64,000 nucleotides of DNA from positions 248,001-312,000 of the forward strand of contig CAYQUO010000001.1 of assembly GCA_964420835.1 (NCBI GenBank). Reading direction: 5' to 3'. Shown here piece after piece: positions 40,288 to 48,141 of the stretch. The position numbers and the translations under genes were made by a program. The notes below the pieces were generated by a model. That model saw only the letters and a list, made by a program, of their open reading frames with translations, ran no database searches and was not told the origin of the DNA. The stretch is from CAYQUO01 sp964420835 (lineage in GTDB: Bacteria; Chloroflexota; Anaerolineae; Anaerolineales; Anaerolineaceae). Position 1 is the stretch's first letter; each line of letters starts with the position of its first letter.

Positions 40288-41172
40288 ATGCGGATCGCGA
40301 TTGCCAGCGGCAAGGGAGGCACGGGCAAGACGACCATTGCCACCAGCCTGGCCCTCAGCCTGGCGGATGAGGGACGGCCTGTTTGGTACCTGGATTGTGA
40401 CGTGGAGGCTCCCAACGGCCACCTCTTCCTCGACCCGGTTTTTGAGCAGCGCTCGGAGGCCGTCATCCGCATCCCGCAGATCGATGCAGCCCGCTGCACG
40501 GCATGCGGGAGGTGCGTGGAAGTGTGCATGTTCCACGCCCTGGCCAAAGTGGGTAAAACGATCCTGGTTTTTCCGCAACTCTGCCACGGCTGCGGCAGTT
40601 GCACCTGGAACTGCCCCGAGGGAGCCATCCGCGAGGTGCCGAACCCGATCGGGGTGCTTGAATCCGGCAAAGCCGTTGCCGGCATTCATTTTCTGCGCGG
40701 GGCATTGACCATCAGTGAGCCAATGCCGACACCGGTGATCCGGCAGCTCAAACACCAGGCCCGGCCTCCGGAGGATGCGGTGGTCCTTCTGGATGCACCA
40801 CCCGGGGCATCCTGCTCGGTGGTGGAAACCCTGCGTGGGAGCGATGCCGTGATCCTGGTGACCGAGCCCACCCCGTTTGGCCTGCACGACCTGAAACAAA
40901 TGGCTGGCATCCTGCAGGATATGCAATTGCCGGCGTGGGTCATCGTCAACCGGGTGAACGGGCCCTTTCCGGAATTGGAAGGCTACTGCAACAGCAACGG
41001 CCTGCAGATCCTCATGCGCATCCCCTACAGCCGGAAGATCGCCGAAGGGGTTGCCAGGGGGAATACCCTCTGCAAGATCCACCCGGAATATGTGCCAGCC
41101 TTCCAAAAGATCTGCCAAACCATCGGGCTTTCCCGCCCCGCTGAGGGGCGCGAAAAGGCGGGAAAGGCCTGA
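40288..41172 (+). CDS. MinD-superfamily ATPase with inserted 2x[4Fe-4S] ferredoxin (first)
   Basis: 294 residues: deviant Walker A SGKGGTGKTT (7-16), then a ferredoxin insert with Cys70/73/76/80 and Cys99/102/105/109, then Walker-B-like LLDAPPGASC. This family resembles Mrp/NBP35 Fe-S carriers in its ATPase core and is typical of anaerobes, but its role is not established. AGGAGG lies before ATG 40288. The whole run 39925-42831 is nearly gapless. Confidence 0.87.
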   Translation: MRIAIASGKGGTGKTTIATSLALSLADEGRPVWYLDCDVEAPNGHLFLDPVFEQRSEAVIRIPQIDAARCTACGRCVEVCMFHALAKVGKTILVFPQLCHGCGSCTWNCPEGAIREVPNPIGVLESGKAVAGIHFLRGALTISEPMPTPVIRQLKHQARPPEDAVVLLDAPPGASCSVVETLRGSDAVILVTEPTPFGLHDLKQMAGILQDMQLPAWVIVNRVNGPFPELEGYCNSNGLQILMRIPYSRKIAEGVARGNTLCKIHPEYVPAFQKICQTIGLSRPAEGREKAGKA

Positions 41173-41174
41173 AG

Positions 41175-41567
41175 ATGCCCAGGCTCTCCAGGGGTGGAAA
41201 ATGGGTTTTTGGCTGGTCGGTCGTTGGCGCGAACCGCACGATCTGCGTTCCCCCGGAAGCCGGCTTGGAGTACGGGTTCGCCCCCGGCATGGATGTGTAT
41301 CTCGTCCGGGGCAGCCGCACATCCGGGGGTTTCAGTGTTGCCAGGCGGGAGAGCTTCCCCGCGCAGGGTTTGCTGCGGCAACGCATCGTGACCGTTGGCA
41401 CCTTGGAAGGGAACAATCGCCTGCACCTGCCGGAGGAAGTCGATGTTATGGGAGGCGAGCGCCTGCTGGCCGTGAGGGGCAGCGGCCTGGCACTGGGTTT
41501 CCTGCAGCGCGGGCCGATCCATGAACTGGCGTTGCAGCACCCGGAGATCGGAGTGTTTACAGCATGA
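41175..41567 (+). CDS. Two-repeat AbrB/SpoVT-like protein of unknown function
   Basis: 130 residues with two related halves: NRTICVPPEAGLEYGFAPG with VYLVRGS, and NNRLHLPEEVDVMGGERL with LAVRGSG. The R-[IL]-x-[VL]-P-x-E then G-x-x-[VL]-x-x-VRGS pattern resembles swapped-hairpin AbrB domains, suggesting DNA or protein binding; this is inference. It sits 2 bases after one MinD-ferredoxin ATPase and overlaps the start of the next by 4 bases, so its function is tied to them. Confidence 0.6.
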   Translation: MPRLSRGGKWVFGWSVVGANRTICVPPEAGLEYGFAPGMDVYLVRGSRTSGGFSVARRESFPAQGLLRQRIVTVGTLEGNNRLHLPEEVDVMGGERLLAVRGSGLALGFLQRGPIHELALQHPEIGVFTA

Positions 41568-42478
41568 AGCAGTTGGTCATCCTCAGCGGGAAAGGCGGCA
41601 CGGGCAAGACCTGCCTGTGCGCAGCCTTTGCCCACCTGGGCTCCACCCTGGAAAAGCCCGCACGCCCCGTGCTGGCAGACGCCGATGTGGATGCCGCCAA
41701 CCTGAGCCTTGTGCTGCAGCCGGAACCGGCGGAGGCGCAGGAATTTTGGGGCGGATCACTGGCGCTCATTGATACGCCCCGCTGCACGGGTTGCGGCGCC
41801 TGTGTTGCCGTCTGCCGGTACGACGCCCTCCATGCGGACCCGGCCCACGAACCTGCCCTGCTGGTGGACCCCATCGCCTGTGATGGTTGTGCTGCTTGTG
41901 TGTACGCCTGCCCCGAAGGCGCCATCCGGATGGTCCCCCAGCAGGAGGGGCATTGGTTCCACTCGAAAACCCCCTATGGTGACCTGTTCCACGCCGAACT
42001 TTTCCCCGGCCGTGAGAATTCCGGAAAACTGGTCACCCTGGTCAAGCAGCAGGCGCGCCTGTGGGCGGATGATACGCATGCGCCGCTTGTGATCATCGAT
42101 GGGCCTCCCGGCATTGGCTGCCCGGTCATCTCGGCCTGTGCGGGCAGCGACCTGGGCCTGGTCGTGGCCGAGCCGGGCGTGGCCGGCCAGCACGACCTGC
42201 GGCGCATCTTGGGAACGCTGCAACATTTCCGGGTTCCGGCGGCCGTATGCATCAACAAGGCCGACATTCACCCCGAGGGTGCCGCCCAGATCCGGGATTT
42301 TGCCGCCGGGGAGGGAATTGAAGTGGTCGCCGAGATCCCTTATGATGACCTTGTCCCGCAGGCCATGCTCCAGGGCGCCCCCGTGACCGCCCTTTTCCCT
42401 GGGGCACCAGCCTCGCAGGGGATGCAAAAGGCCTGGGAGTGGGCGCTGGCCCGCCTGGCGGGGCGGCAGGAGGAATGA
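41564..42478 (+). CDS. MinD-superfamily ATPase with inserted 2x[4Fe-4S] ferredoxin (second)
   Basis: 304 residues, paralogue of the ATPase at 40288: Walker A SGKGGTGKT (8-16), clusters from Cys74/77/80/84 and Cys106/109/112/116 (the latter in CDGCAACVYACPEG), and Walker-B-like IIDGPPGIGCP. The ATP half-site Lys is present in both paralogues, so they could form a heterodimer. ATGA overlap with the previous gene and coupling to the DUF59 gene. Confidence 0.87.
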   Translation: MKQLVILSGKGGTGKTCLCAAFAHLGSTLEKPARPVLADADVDAANLSLVLQPEPAEAQEFWGGSLALIDTPRCTGCGACVAVCRYDALHADPAHEPALLVDPIACDGCAACVYACPEGAIRMVPQQEGHWFHSKTPYGDLFHAELFPGRENSGKLVTLVKQQARLWADDTHAPLVIIDGPPGIGCPVISACAGSDLGLVVAEPGVAGQHDLRRILGTLQHFRVPAAVCINKADIHPEGAAQIRDFAAGEGIEVVAEIPYDDLVPQAMLQGAPVTALFPGAPASQGMQKAWEWALARLAGRQEE

Positions 42479-42831
42479 TGCTCCATACCGAAACGGTTAA
42501 GCAGGCTGTAATCGAGCGGCTGACAAGAGTGATCGACCCGGAGACGGGCGTGGATGTGATGCGCATGCGGCTGGTTCAGGACCTGTCGGTGGATGAAGCC
42601 GGGAAGGTGACGTATCTCTTTCGGCCGTCTTCGCCCCTGTGCCCGATTGCCGTTCCACTTGCGGTTGCCATCATCCAGGCGGTCTGGGAGGTGGAGCAGG
42701 TGAGCAGCCAGGATATGCGCGTAGTCGATTATGTCGGTGCCGACCAGTTGAATGAGATCCTGGCAACGGTGCTGGAGGAAAGGCCCGCCGGAATGGAAAA
42801 TGACCAGCCGCCCATGAAGGACCTGCGCTGA
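42475..42831 (+). CDS. MIP18/DUF59 family Fe-S assembly-type protein
   Basis: 118 residues: VIDPETGVDVMRMRLVQDLSV and RPSSPLCPIAVPLAVAI carry the DUF59 pattern with its conserved Cys. DUF59 proteins help deliver Fe-S clusters, often as an N-terminal part of Mrp ATPases. Here it is a separate gene overlapping the second ATPase, which strengthens the Fe-S/metal-delivery reading of the cluster. GGAGGA precedes ATG 42475; a second ATG follows directly. Confidence 0.82.
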   Translation: MMLHTETVKQAVIERLTRVIDPETGVDVMRMRLVQDLSVDEAGKVTYLFRPSSPLCPIAVPLAVAIIQAVWEVEQVSSQDMRVVDYVGADQLNEILATVLEERPAGMENDQPPMKDLR

Positions 42832-42994
42832 AGGTGGACCTTAATAAGAGGCTGGCGCCCGCACGGCAGGCCATGCCGGGGCCGATGACAACCGGGGAGG
42901 AGACCCGCCTGGCTTGTAACTAACCATCCTGCTGGCCGCTGCCGATTCCTGCCTTGGGAACGGGCAATCCTTTCTCGCATTTTGAAATCCGGGA

Positions 42995-43000
42995 TACAAT
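42995..43000 (+). promoter_or_regulatory. -10 element TACAAT (GGATACAAT) before the ZIP gene
   Basis: Fits the recurrent GG-N-TACAAT type, 54 bases before the start at 43054. The 160 bases before it show nothing else supportable. Confidence 0.4.
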
Positions 43001-43053
43001 CAGGTTCTTCAACACATGATCCAATACCATCGAATCCCGGATACAAACACCTT

Positions 43054-43899
43054 ATGATCAACGGACTCTCACCCTTATTGAACATCATCCTTCTCAGCCT
43101 GGTGGCCAGCCTGGGAACCGGGCTGGGCGGTCTCATTGCCATCATCCGCAGGCCGGGCAGGCGCATGTACGGACTGTTGATGGGCATCACGGCCGGCGTG
43201 ATGATCTGCCTGGCGTTCCTGGAACTGGTCAACGAAGCCTGGCACCTGGCCGGCGCCTGGACGGCCACCATCGGTTTTGGCATTGGGGCGGTGTTCATGT
43301 TCATGCTGGACAGCCTGGCGCCCCACATCCGCTTTGGGGAAAAAGAGGTGCGCGGCGACAGCCGCGAGGCAGAAACAAGGCACCAGCGCCATGCCCGTCC
43401 GGGAGGTCACGGTTATGGCAGGCTCTACCGCCACGAACGGCAATGGGACCCCAAACTGGTGAATACGGGGCTATTACTGGCGGTTGGCATCACGCTGCAC
43501 AACCTGCCGGAGGGGATCGCCGTGGGCGCCGGCTACCTGCACAGCCCGACCTTTGGTGTCTTCATCGCCGCCGCCATCCTGCTGCACAACATCCCGGAGG
43601 GCATTGCCACCGCCCTGCCACTGTGCCGGGGCGGGGTTTGCCGGGGGGATGCTTTGCGGGTGGCCTTCCTTTCCGGCCTGGCCGAACCGGCCGGCGCCCT
43701 GCTGGCCAGCCTGTTCCTGGTGACCTTTAGCGCCCTGCTTCCGGGGGCCCTGGCCTTCGCCGGTGGCGTGATGGTCTTCATCACGCTGGATGAACTGATC
43801 CCCACCGCCCGCGAATACGGGCACGAGCACTTTACGGCAATTGGCATCATCCTGGGTTCCCTGTTCGTGTTTATTCTTTCAGGGGTTTTTGGAGTGTAA
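43054..43899 (+). CDS. ZIP family divalent-metal transporter
   Basis: 281 residues, eight predicted spans, with the ZIP metal-site signatures HNLPEG and HNIPEG, and a His/Arg-rich cytoplasmic loop (HQRHARPGGHGYGRLYRHER). It imports Zn2+, Fe2+ or similar. ATG 43054 has no clear ribosome site; TTG 42982 is an upstream alternative. CobW follows 2 bases later. Confidence 0.88.
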   Translation: MINGLSPLLNIILLSLVASLGTGLGGLIAIIRRPGRRMYGLLMGITAGVMICLAFLELVNEAWHLAGAWTATIGFGIGAVFMFMLDSLAPHIRFGEKEVRGDSREAETRHQRHARPGGHGYGRLYRHERQWDPKLVNTGLLLAVGITLHNLPEGIAVGAGYLHSPTFGVFIAAAILLHNIPEGIATALPLCRGGVCRGDALRVAFLSGLAEPAGALLASLFLVTFSALLPGALAFAGGVMVFITLDELIPTAREYGHEHFTAIGIILGSLFVFILSGVFGV

Positions 43900-43901
43900 A
43901 G

Positions 43902-44999
43902 ATGATCTTGCATCTGATTAACGGATTCCTGGGGTCGGGGAAGACCACGGCCATTATTTCAGCAACAAAAACGCTTATGGAAAAAGGCGCCACGGTGGGC
44001 ATTGTCACCAACGACAAGGGACATTTCCAGGTGGATACGGCCTTCTTCCAGTCCCGCAGGATCCCCACCCGGCAGGTGACCGGAGGCTGTTTCCGCTGCA
44101 GTTTTTCGGAGTTTGAGGAAAAGATCGGCCAACTCCAGGAAGAGGAGGCACCGGACGTCATTTTCGCTGAATCAGTGGGTTCCTGCGTGGACCTGGTGAA
44201 CACCATCTTCAGCCCATTGCGGCGGAACACTTCGCTGCAGGTTGAACGAACCACCTATTCGGTATTTGCCGACATCCGTCTCTTCCAGTACTGGGTCAAC
44301 GGGGAGCCGCTGCCATTCAGCGATGCGATTAACTATCTCTTTGCCAAGCAGATGGAAGAAGGCACGATCCTGGTGCTGAACAAGGCGGACCTGCTCCAGG
44401 CGCAGGAACGGCAGGAAACCCTTTCGGCGGCTGTCGACAGGTACCCCGGCAAGAAGATCCTGCTGCAGGATTCGCGCGACTCTGCCTCGCTGGCGCCCTG
44501 GCTTTTGGAACTGGAGCGTGCCGGCTGGGAGGAAAAGCGGGAAGGTTTTACAGTCGATTATCCGACCTACAAGGGCGGAGAGCAGGAGATGGCCTGGCTG
44601 GACAGCGTTCTGACCCTGGAAGCCGACGAAACAGCGAAGATGCAGCCGGCGTTGAGCGAATTTATCGCTGCGCTGCTGGGGATGCTTCAGGACAGGGATG
44701 CCATGGTCGGCCACATCAAGTTCTTCCTGGAAAACGGGGGGGAGGGGAAGAAATTCAGCCTGACGACCGCCGACCTGATGAAAAAGCCCGCCTCTGCCCA
44801 ATGGATGGATTTGATCCCTGAAGTGGATGGAACAGCCTTGCGGCTGACCCTGAATGCCCGGGCAGCCATGAGAGCGGAAGTGTTCTCCGCCATGGTAAGG
44901 GATGCCGTGGAAAGGGTTGCTGCCATGCCCGGTGTACAGATGGACCTGAAGCCCGGCTCGGCTTACAACCCGGAAATGTCCATGTACAAACCCTGTTAA
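43902..44999 (+). CDS. CobW/G3E family metallochaperone GTPase
   Basis: 365-residue G3E GTPase: Walker A NGFLGSGKTT at 7-16, the metal motif GGCFRC (Cys63, Cys66) where relatives usually have CxCC, and the guanine motif NKAD. G3E proteins load Zn, Co or Ni into targets. The gene starts 2 bases after the ZIP transporter and is followed by DUF364, so the three probably serve one metal. The N-terminal Cys spacing differs from common COG0523 proteins. Confidence 0.87.
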   Translation: MILHLINGFLGSGKTTAIISATKTLMEKGATVGIVTNDKGHFQVDTAFFQSRRIPTRQVTGGCFRCSFSEFEEKIGQLQEEEAPDVIFAESVGSCVDLVNTIFSPLRRNTSLQVERTTYSVFADIRLFQYWVNGEPLPFSDAINYLFAKQMEEGTILVLNKADLLQAQERQETLSAAVDRYPGKKILLQDSRDSASLAPWLLELERAGWEEKREGFTVDYPTYKGGEQEMAWLDSVLTLEADETAKMQPALSEFIAALLGMLQDRDAMVGHIKFFLENGGEGKKFSLTTADLMKKPASAQWMDLIPEVDGTALRLTLNARAAMRAEVFSAMVRDAVERVAAMPGVQMDLKPGSAYNPEMSMYKPC

Positions 45000-45020
45000 A
45001 GCGTGAGGAAATGAGGAACG

Positions 45021-45761
45021 ATGAAGATACTGCAGACCATCCTGGATTCACTGCCGGTCGAACCGATACCCGTGCGCAAGGTTGTCATTGGTTTGCACTG
45101 GACGCTGGTAAGCAGCCGGCATTGCGGCCTGGGGTCCACACTGGTGGGAGAAGGCCCGCACGGGCATTCCAGGCTGCAGGGCGTTGGAAAACTGCATAAA
45201 AAAAGCGCCCAGGAACTTGCCCGCTGGGTGCTTTCAGAGAACCTGCTCGAAGCCAGCATAGGCATCACGGCCCTTAATTCCATCCTGGATTTTGAGGAGC
45301 ACCAGGTGGTGCAGGTGAACGCCGCCGAGGTGATCGCCCGCAGGAGCCGGGGGAGGAACCTGGTCATTGTCGGGCATTTCCCGTTCGTTGACCAGTTGAA
45401 GCCCATTACCAGGAATTGCTGGGTGATCGAGAAACGCCCCTACGGGGATGATTTTCCAGAAGAGGCCGCCAGCGATTTCATTCCCCGGGCGGACGTGGTG
45501 GCCATCACCGGCACGGCGTTCATTAATCACACCATGGAAGGGCTGCTGGCTTTGTGCCGGCCCGAATCCCTGGTGCTTGTCCTGGGGCCATCTACGCCGC
45601 TTTCTCCGCTGCTCTTCAACCACGGTGTATCCATCCTCTCCGGAGCGCGTGTGACCGACGAAGAGGAGGCCGTTGCCACCATCACACAGGGGGCATCCCT
45701 GCCCCAGGTGAAGGGGGTCCGGCTGATCACGATGGCGCAGCACAAGGACCTGTTGGAGTAA
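45021..45761 (+). CDS. DUF4213/DUF364 putative heavy-metal-chelation protein
   Basis: 246 residues: N-terminal DUF4213-like part (VVIGLHWTLVSSRHCGLGSTLVG) and C-terminal DUF364 part (ADVVAITGTAFINHTMEGLL, LVLGPSTPLSPLLFNHGV). Members are often near molybdenum or other metal genes. Its close spacing behind CobW supports a metal role; the metal is unknown. AGGAAATGAGGA precedes the ATG. Confidence 0.82.
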   Translation: MKILQTILDSLPVEPIPVRKVVIGLHWTLVSSRHCGLGSTLVGEGPHGHSRLQGVGKLHKKSAQELARWVLSENLLEASIGITALNSILDFEEHQVVQVNAAEVIARRSRGRNLVIVGHFPFVDQLKPITRNCWVIEKRPYGDDFPEEAASDFIPRADVVAITGTAFINHTMEGLLALCRPESLVLVLGPSTPLSPLLFNHGVSILSGARVTDEEEAVATITQGASLPQVKGVRLITMAQHKDLLE

Positions 45762-45808
45762 CCGGGTTTTTTCGTCAGTGATGCGCCCTAATTCTCGCAT
45801 CTTCCCTA

Positions 45809-45836
45809 TTGAATCCGGGGAAAATGTATTTATAAT
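45809..45836 (+). promoter_or_regulatory. Promoter for the Tyr/Pro-rich secreted protein (TTGAAT-N16-TATAAT)
   Basis: -35 at 45809-45814, consensus -10 at 45831-45836; about 105 bases of leader before ATG 45947. Confidence 0.55.
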
Positions 45837-45946
45837 TAAGGTGATACCGAATTGGCTGCTTAAGGACTTACACCCACAGGGCGTCAACCCGGTCCGGATT
45901 GCGGGACTTTGTTGAACTGGCGGGTGCCCGATCACAGGAGGTGACC

Positions 45947-46579
45947 ATGAAAACCGTAATTTCCTCGCTTGCGCTTGCCCTCATCCTGGCCGCATTATTT
46001 GCTGCCCCGGTGGCAGCTGCATCGCCGGCACATTGGGGCTATCCGCCGTATCCGTACCCCCAGCCGACTCACATTGATTATGGCTGGCAGCCACCGCCGC
46101 CAACCTTTGACCCGAACGTGCCCTGGGTGCCGGCCAACACTTTGCGCCCTGCCCAGCCAAAACCGACCTATACCTATTACTACCCGGCCCCAACCTGGTA
46201 CCAGCCTCCACAGCAGTATTATTATGGGTATTACTACCCGGCATGGAACTACTGGTACAACCCGCCGGCATACACTCCCCCAAGTTACACCGGCGTCAGC
46301 CTTTCCACCACCTTTGCCAGGAGGGGCGATACGGTGACGGCCTATGTGGGCGGTTTTCCCGCCAATGCCGACGTGGACTTTCGCATTGGCAGGCTGGGGG
46401 CTGGTTCCAGCCTCATCTACGATGCCGTAACCGGCCCGGATGGCCGGGCAAGTATCAGCTTCGCCATGCCGGTGAGCGCCAACCCGGGTGAATTGTGGAA
46501 CGTTTTCGTTGTCACCACCGAAATGGCGCCGGGGTATGGAAAGGAAGCCTACTCGCCAAACATCTACATCGGCAACTGA
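45947..46579 (+). CDS. Secreted Tyr/Pro-rich protein
   Basis: 210 residues: signal peptide with probable cleavage at AAPVAAA-SPA, then about 90 residues rich in Tyr, Pro and Trp (YYYPAPTWYQPPQQ and similar), then a compact beta domain (GDTVTAYVGGFPANADVDFRIG). AGGAGGTGACC gives an excellent ribosome site. No family is claimed; a wall or surface-layer role is inferred from composition. Confidence 0.65.
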   Translation: MKTVISSLALALILAALFAAPVAAASPAHWGYPPYPYPQPTHIDYGWQPPPPTFDPNVPWVPANTLRPAQPKPTYTYYYPAPTWYQPPQQYYYGYYYPAWNYWYNPPAYTPPSYTGVSLSTTFARRGDTVTAYVGGFPANADVDFRIGRLGAGSSLIYDAVTGPDGRASISFAMPVSANPGELWNVFVVTTEMAPGYGKEAYSPNIYIGN

Positions 46580-46605
46580 TCCTTCGCAGGAAGATCAACA
46601 TCCGC

Positions 46606-46634
46606 ATGCCGGTGCCAACGCGCCGGCATTTTTC
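46606..46634 (+). terminator. Terminator after the Tyr/Pro-rich protein
   Basis: ATGCCGG / CCGGCAT stem followed by TTTTT. Confidence 0.7.
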
Positions 46635-46662
46635 GTGCGCCTGGAGGCGGCGATTGCCGGCG

Positions 46663-47046
46663 TCAGGCTTTTGCCTGGCATTCGCTGCACATGCCAAAAA
46701 GGATGAGGTGCCGGGTGGCAACCTGGAAGCCGTACTGGCTTTGCACCTGGTCGAAAAACTCCTGCACACCTTCGTTTTCAATGCATAAAGCCCGGCCGCA
46801 GCACTGGCAGACCAGGTGATGGTGCAATTCATCGGTGAGCAATTCGTAAACAATCGACCCGGTGCCCATGTCCGAGATGGACACCTGTCCGCGTTTTACC
46901 AGCCTGTCCAGGGCACGGTAAACGGTGGAGGGGTTGAGCGCCGGCAGGCGTTTACGGACCTCTTCGTAGATCTGCTGGGAATTCAGGTGGGCATGCCCGC
47001 AGGCCAGGGTTTCCAGGATGAATTGTTCCACGGATGATGCGCGCAT
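46663..47046 (-). CDS. Fur-family metalloregulator, candidate nickel regulator (Nur-like)
   Basis: 127-residue Fur-superfamily protein: winged helix (LNSQQIYEEVRKRLPALNPSTVYRALDRLVKRG), metal segment DELHHHLVCQCCG, and a structural zinc site from CQCC and CSEC. It diverges from a nickel ECF transporter and lar genes, so nickel sensing is inferred. Start 47046 is chosen because the -10 on this strand (47074-47069) would begin transcription near 47062, excluding ATG 47070. Confidence 0.8.
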   Translation of the reverse strand: MRASSVEQFILETLACGHAHLNSQQIYEEVRKRLPALNPSTVYRALDRLVKRGQVSISDMGTGSIVYELLTDELHHHLVCQCCGRALCIENEGVQEFFDQVQSQYGFQVATRHLILFGMCSECQAKA

Positions 47047-47068
47047 ATCAATTCCACTTTCAACGGTC

Positions 47069-47112
47069 ATTATAATGCAATAAATTGCATCTGCAAAATC
47101 ATGAGTTATAAT
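47069..47112. promoter_or_regulatory. Divergent lar/regulator promoters with 16-bp palindromic operator
   Basis: Palindrome ATGCAATAAATTGCAT (47075-47090). Minus strand: TTGCAG (47096-47091) and TATAAT (47074-47069), with the palindrome filling the 16-base spacer exactly. Plus strand: TTGCAT (47085-47090) is its right half, then N16 and TATAAT (47107-47112). The TGCAA...TTGCA core resembles the Nur box of Streptomyces, as remembered. Confidence 0.65.
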
Positions 47113-47160
47113 TGAACAATTGATCTTTCCACTTTATATCACTATTAAAGGAGTTCAGCC

Positions 47161-48126
47161 ATGTTGTATTCACCGATCCCTTCCCCCAAAGCCATGCACA
47201 TCCCGGATGGTTTTCTCTCCGTACCGGTTTCCATCGTGCTTTGGGCCATCTCCCTGGTCCTTGTCGGGATGGCTCTCCGCAAGTCGCGGCTGCAGTTGGG
47301 CGAACGGCACCTGCCGCTGATGGGCGTCCTGGCGGCGGCGATCTTCGCCGGGCAAATGCTCAACTTCAGCGTAACGGGCGGCACTTCCGGGCACCTGCTG
47401 GGGGCTGCCATTGCAGCCATTCTTTTGGGCCCGTGGCCGGCCGTGCTGGTGATGACCTCGGTGGTGGCAGTCCAGGCCCTGCTCTTCCAGGATGGCGGCC
47501 TGCTGGCGCTGGGGGCGAACATCTTTAATATGGCCATTGTGGGCGTCTTTGTGGCCTATGCAGTTTACATCCTCCTTCGCAGGCTGTTCAGCGCCCGCCC
47601 ATGGGGGGTCGTGGTGGCGGGTTTTGTTGCTGCCTGGGTGTCCATCCTGGTCGCATCCCTGGCCTGTGCCCTCCAACTGGCAGTTTCGGGAACCTCGCCG
47701 GCGAACATTGCCGTGCCAGCCATGGCAGCCATTCACGCCTTGATCGGCGTGGGCGAAGGTCTCATCACTGCCGGTGCTCTTGGTTTCATCCTGGCGGCCC
47801 GGCGGGATCTGCTGCTGGCCGGCGGCCCGTCTGGTGCCGGCAACCGTGGCGTCCTGGTCGGCGGCACATTGATCGCCCTTGTTCTGGCGGTTCTTTCCCC
47901 GCTGGCCTCCAGTCACCCGGATGGTTTGGAGTGGGTGGCGGAACAGCAGGGCTTTTTGGACAATGCCCGCGAGGCGCTGTTTGAACTCATCCCGGATTAT
48001 TCCGTCCCCGGTATCTCCAATTCAGCCCTGGCCACCATCGTTGCAGGGATCATTGGGGTGGTGGTGGTTTTCGTGGTGGCCTATACTGTTGGCAGGTTGG
48101 AAAAACGCCCCGGCAGCCGGGGTTAA
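47161..48126 (+). CDS. Nickel ECF transporter substrate component, fused M and N domains
   Basis: 321-residue CbiM/NikM-type membrane protein with a C-terminal NikN-like segment (SHPDGLEWVAEQQGF). The metal-site N-terminus MHIPDGFLS is present but starts at residue 12: ATG 47161 has a perfect AAAGGAG, whereas ATG 47194, which would give a native Met-His start, has none. In relatives the free N-terminal Met-His coordinates the metal. Nickel rather than cobalt is inferred from the larB-larE-larC genes downstream. Confidence 0.87.
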   Translation: MLYSPIPSPKAMHIPDGFLSVPVSIVLWAISLVLVGMALRKSRLQLGERHLPLMGVLAAAIFAGQMLNFSVTGGTSGHLLGAAIAAILLGPWPAVLVMTSVVAVQALLFQDGGLLALGANIFNMAIVGVFVAYAVYILLRRLFSARPWGVVVAGFVAAWVSILVASLACALQLAVSGTSPANIAVPAMAAIHALIGVGEGLITAGALGFILAARRDLLLAGGPSGAGNRGVLVGGTLIALVLAVLSPLASSHPDGLEWVAEQQGFLDNAREALFELIPDYSVPGISNSALATIVAGIIGVVVVFVVAYTVGRLEKRPGSRG

Positions 48127-48141
48127 ACCCAGGGGAATCCT

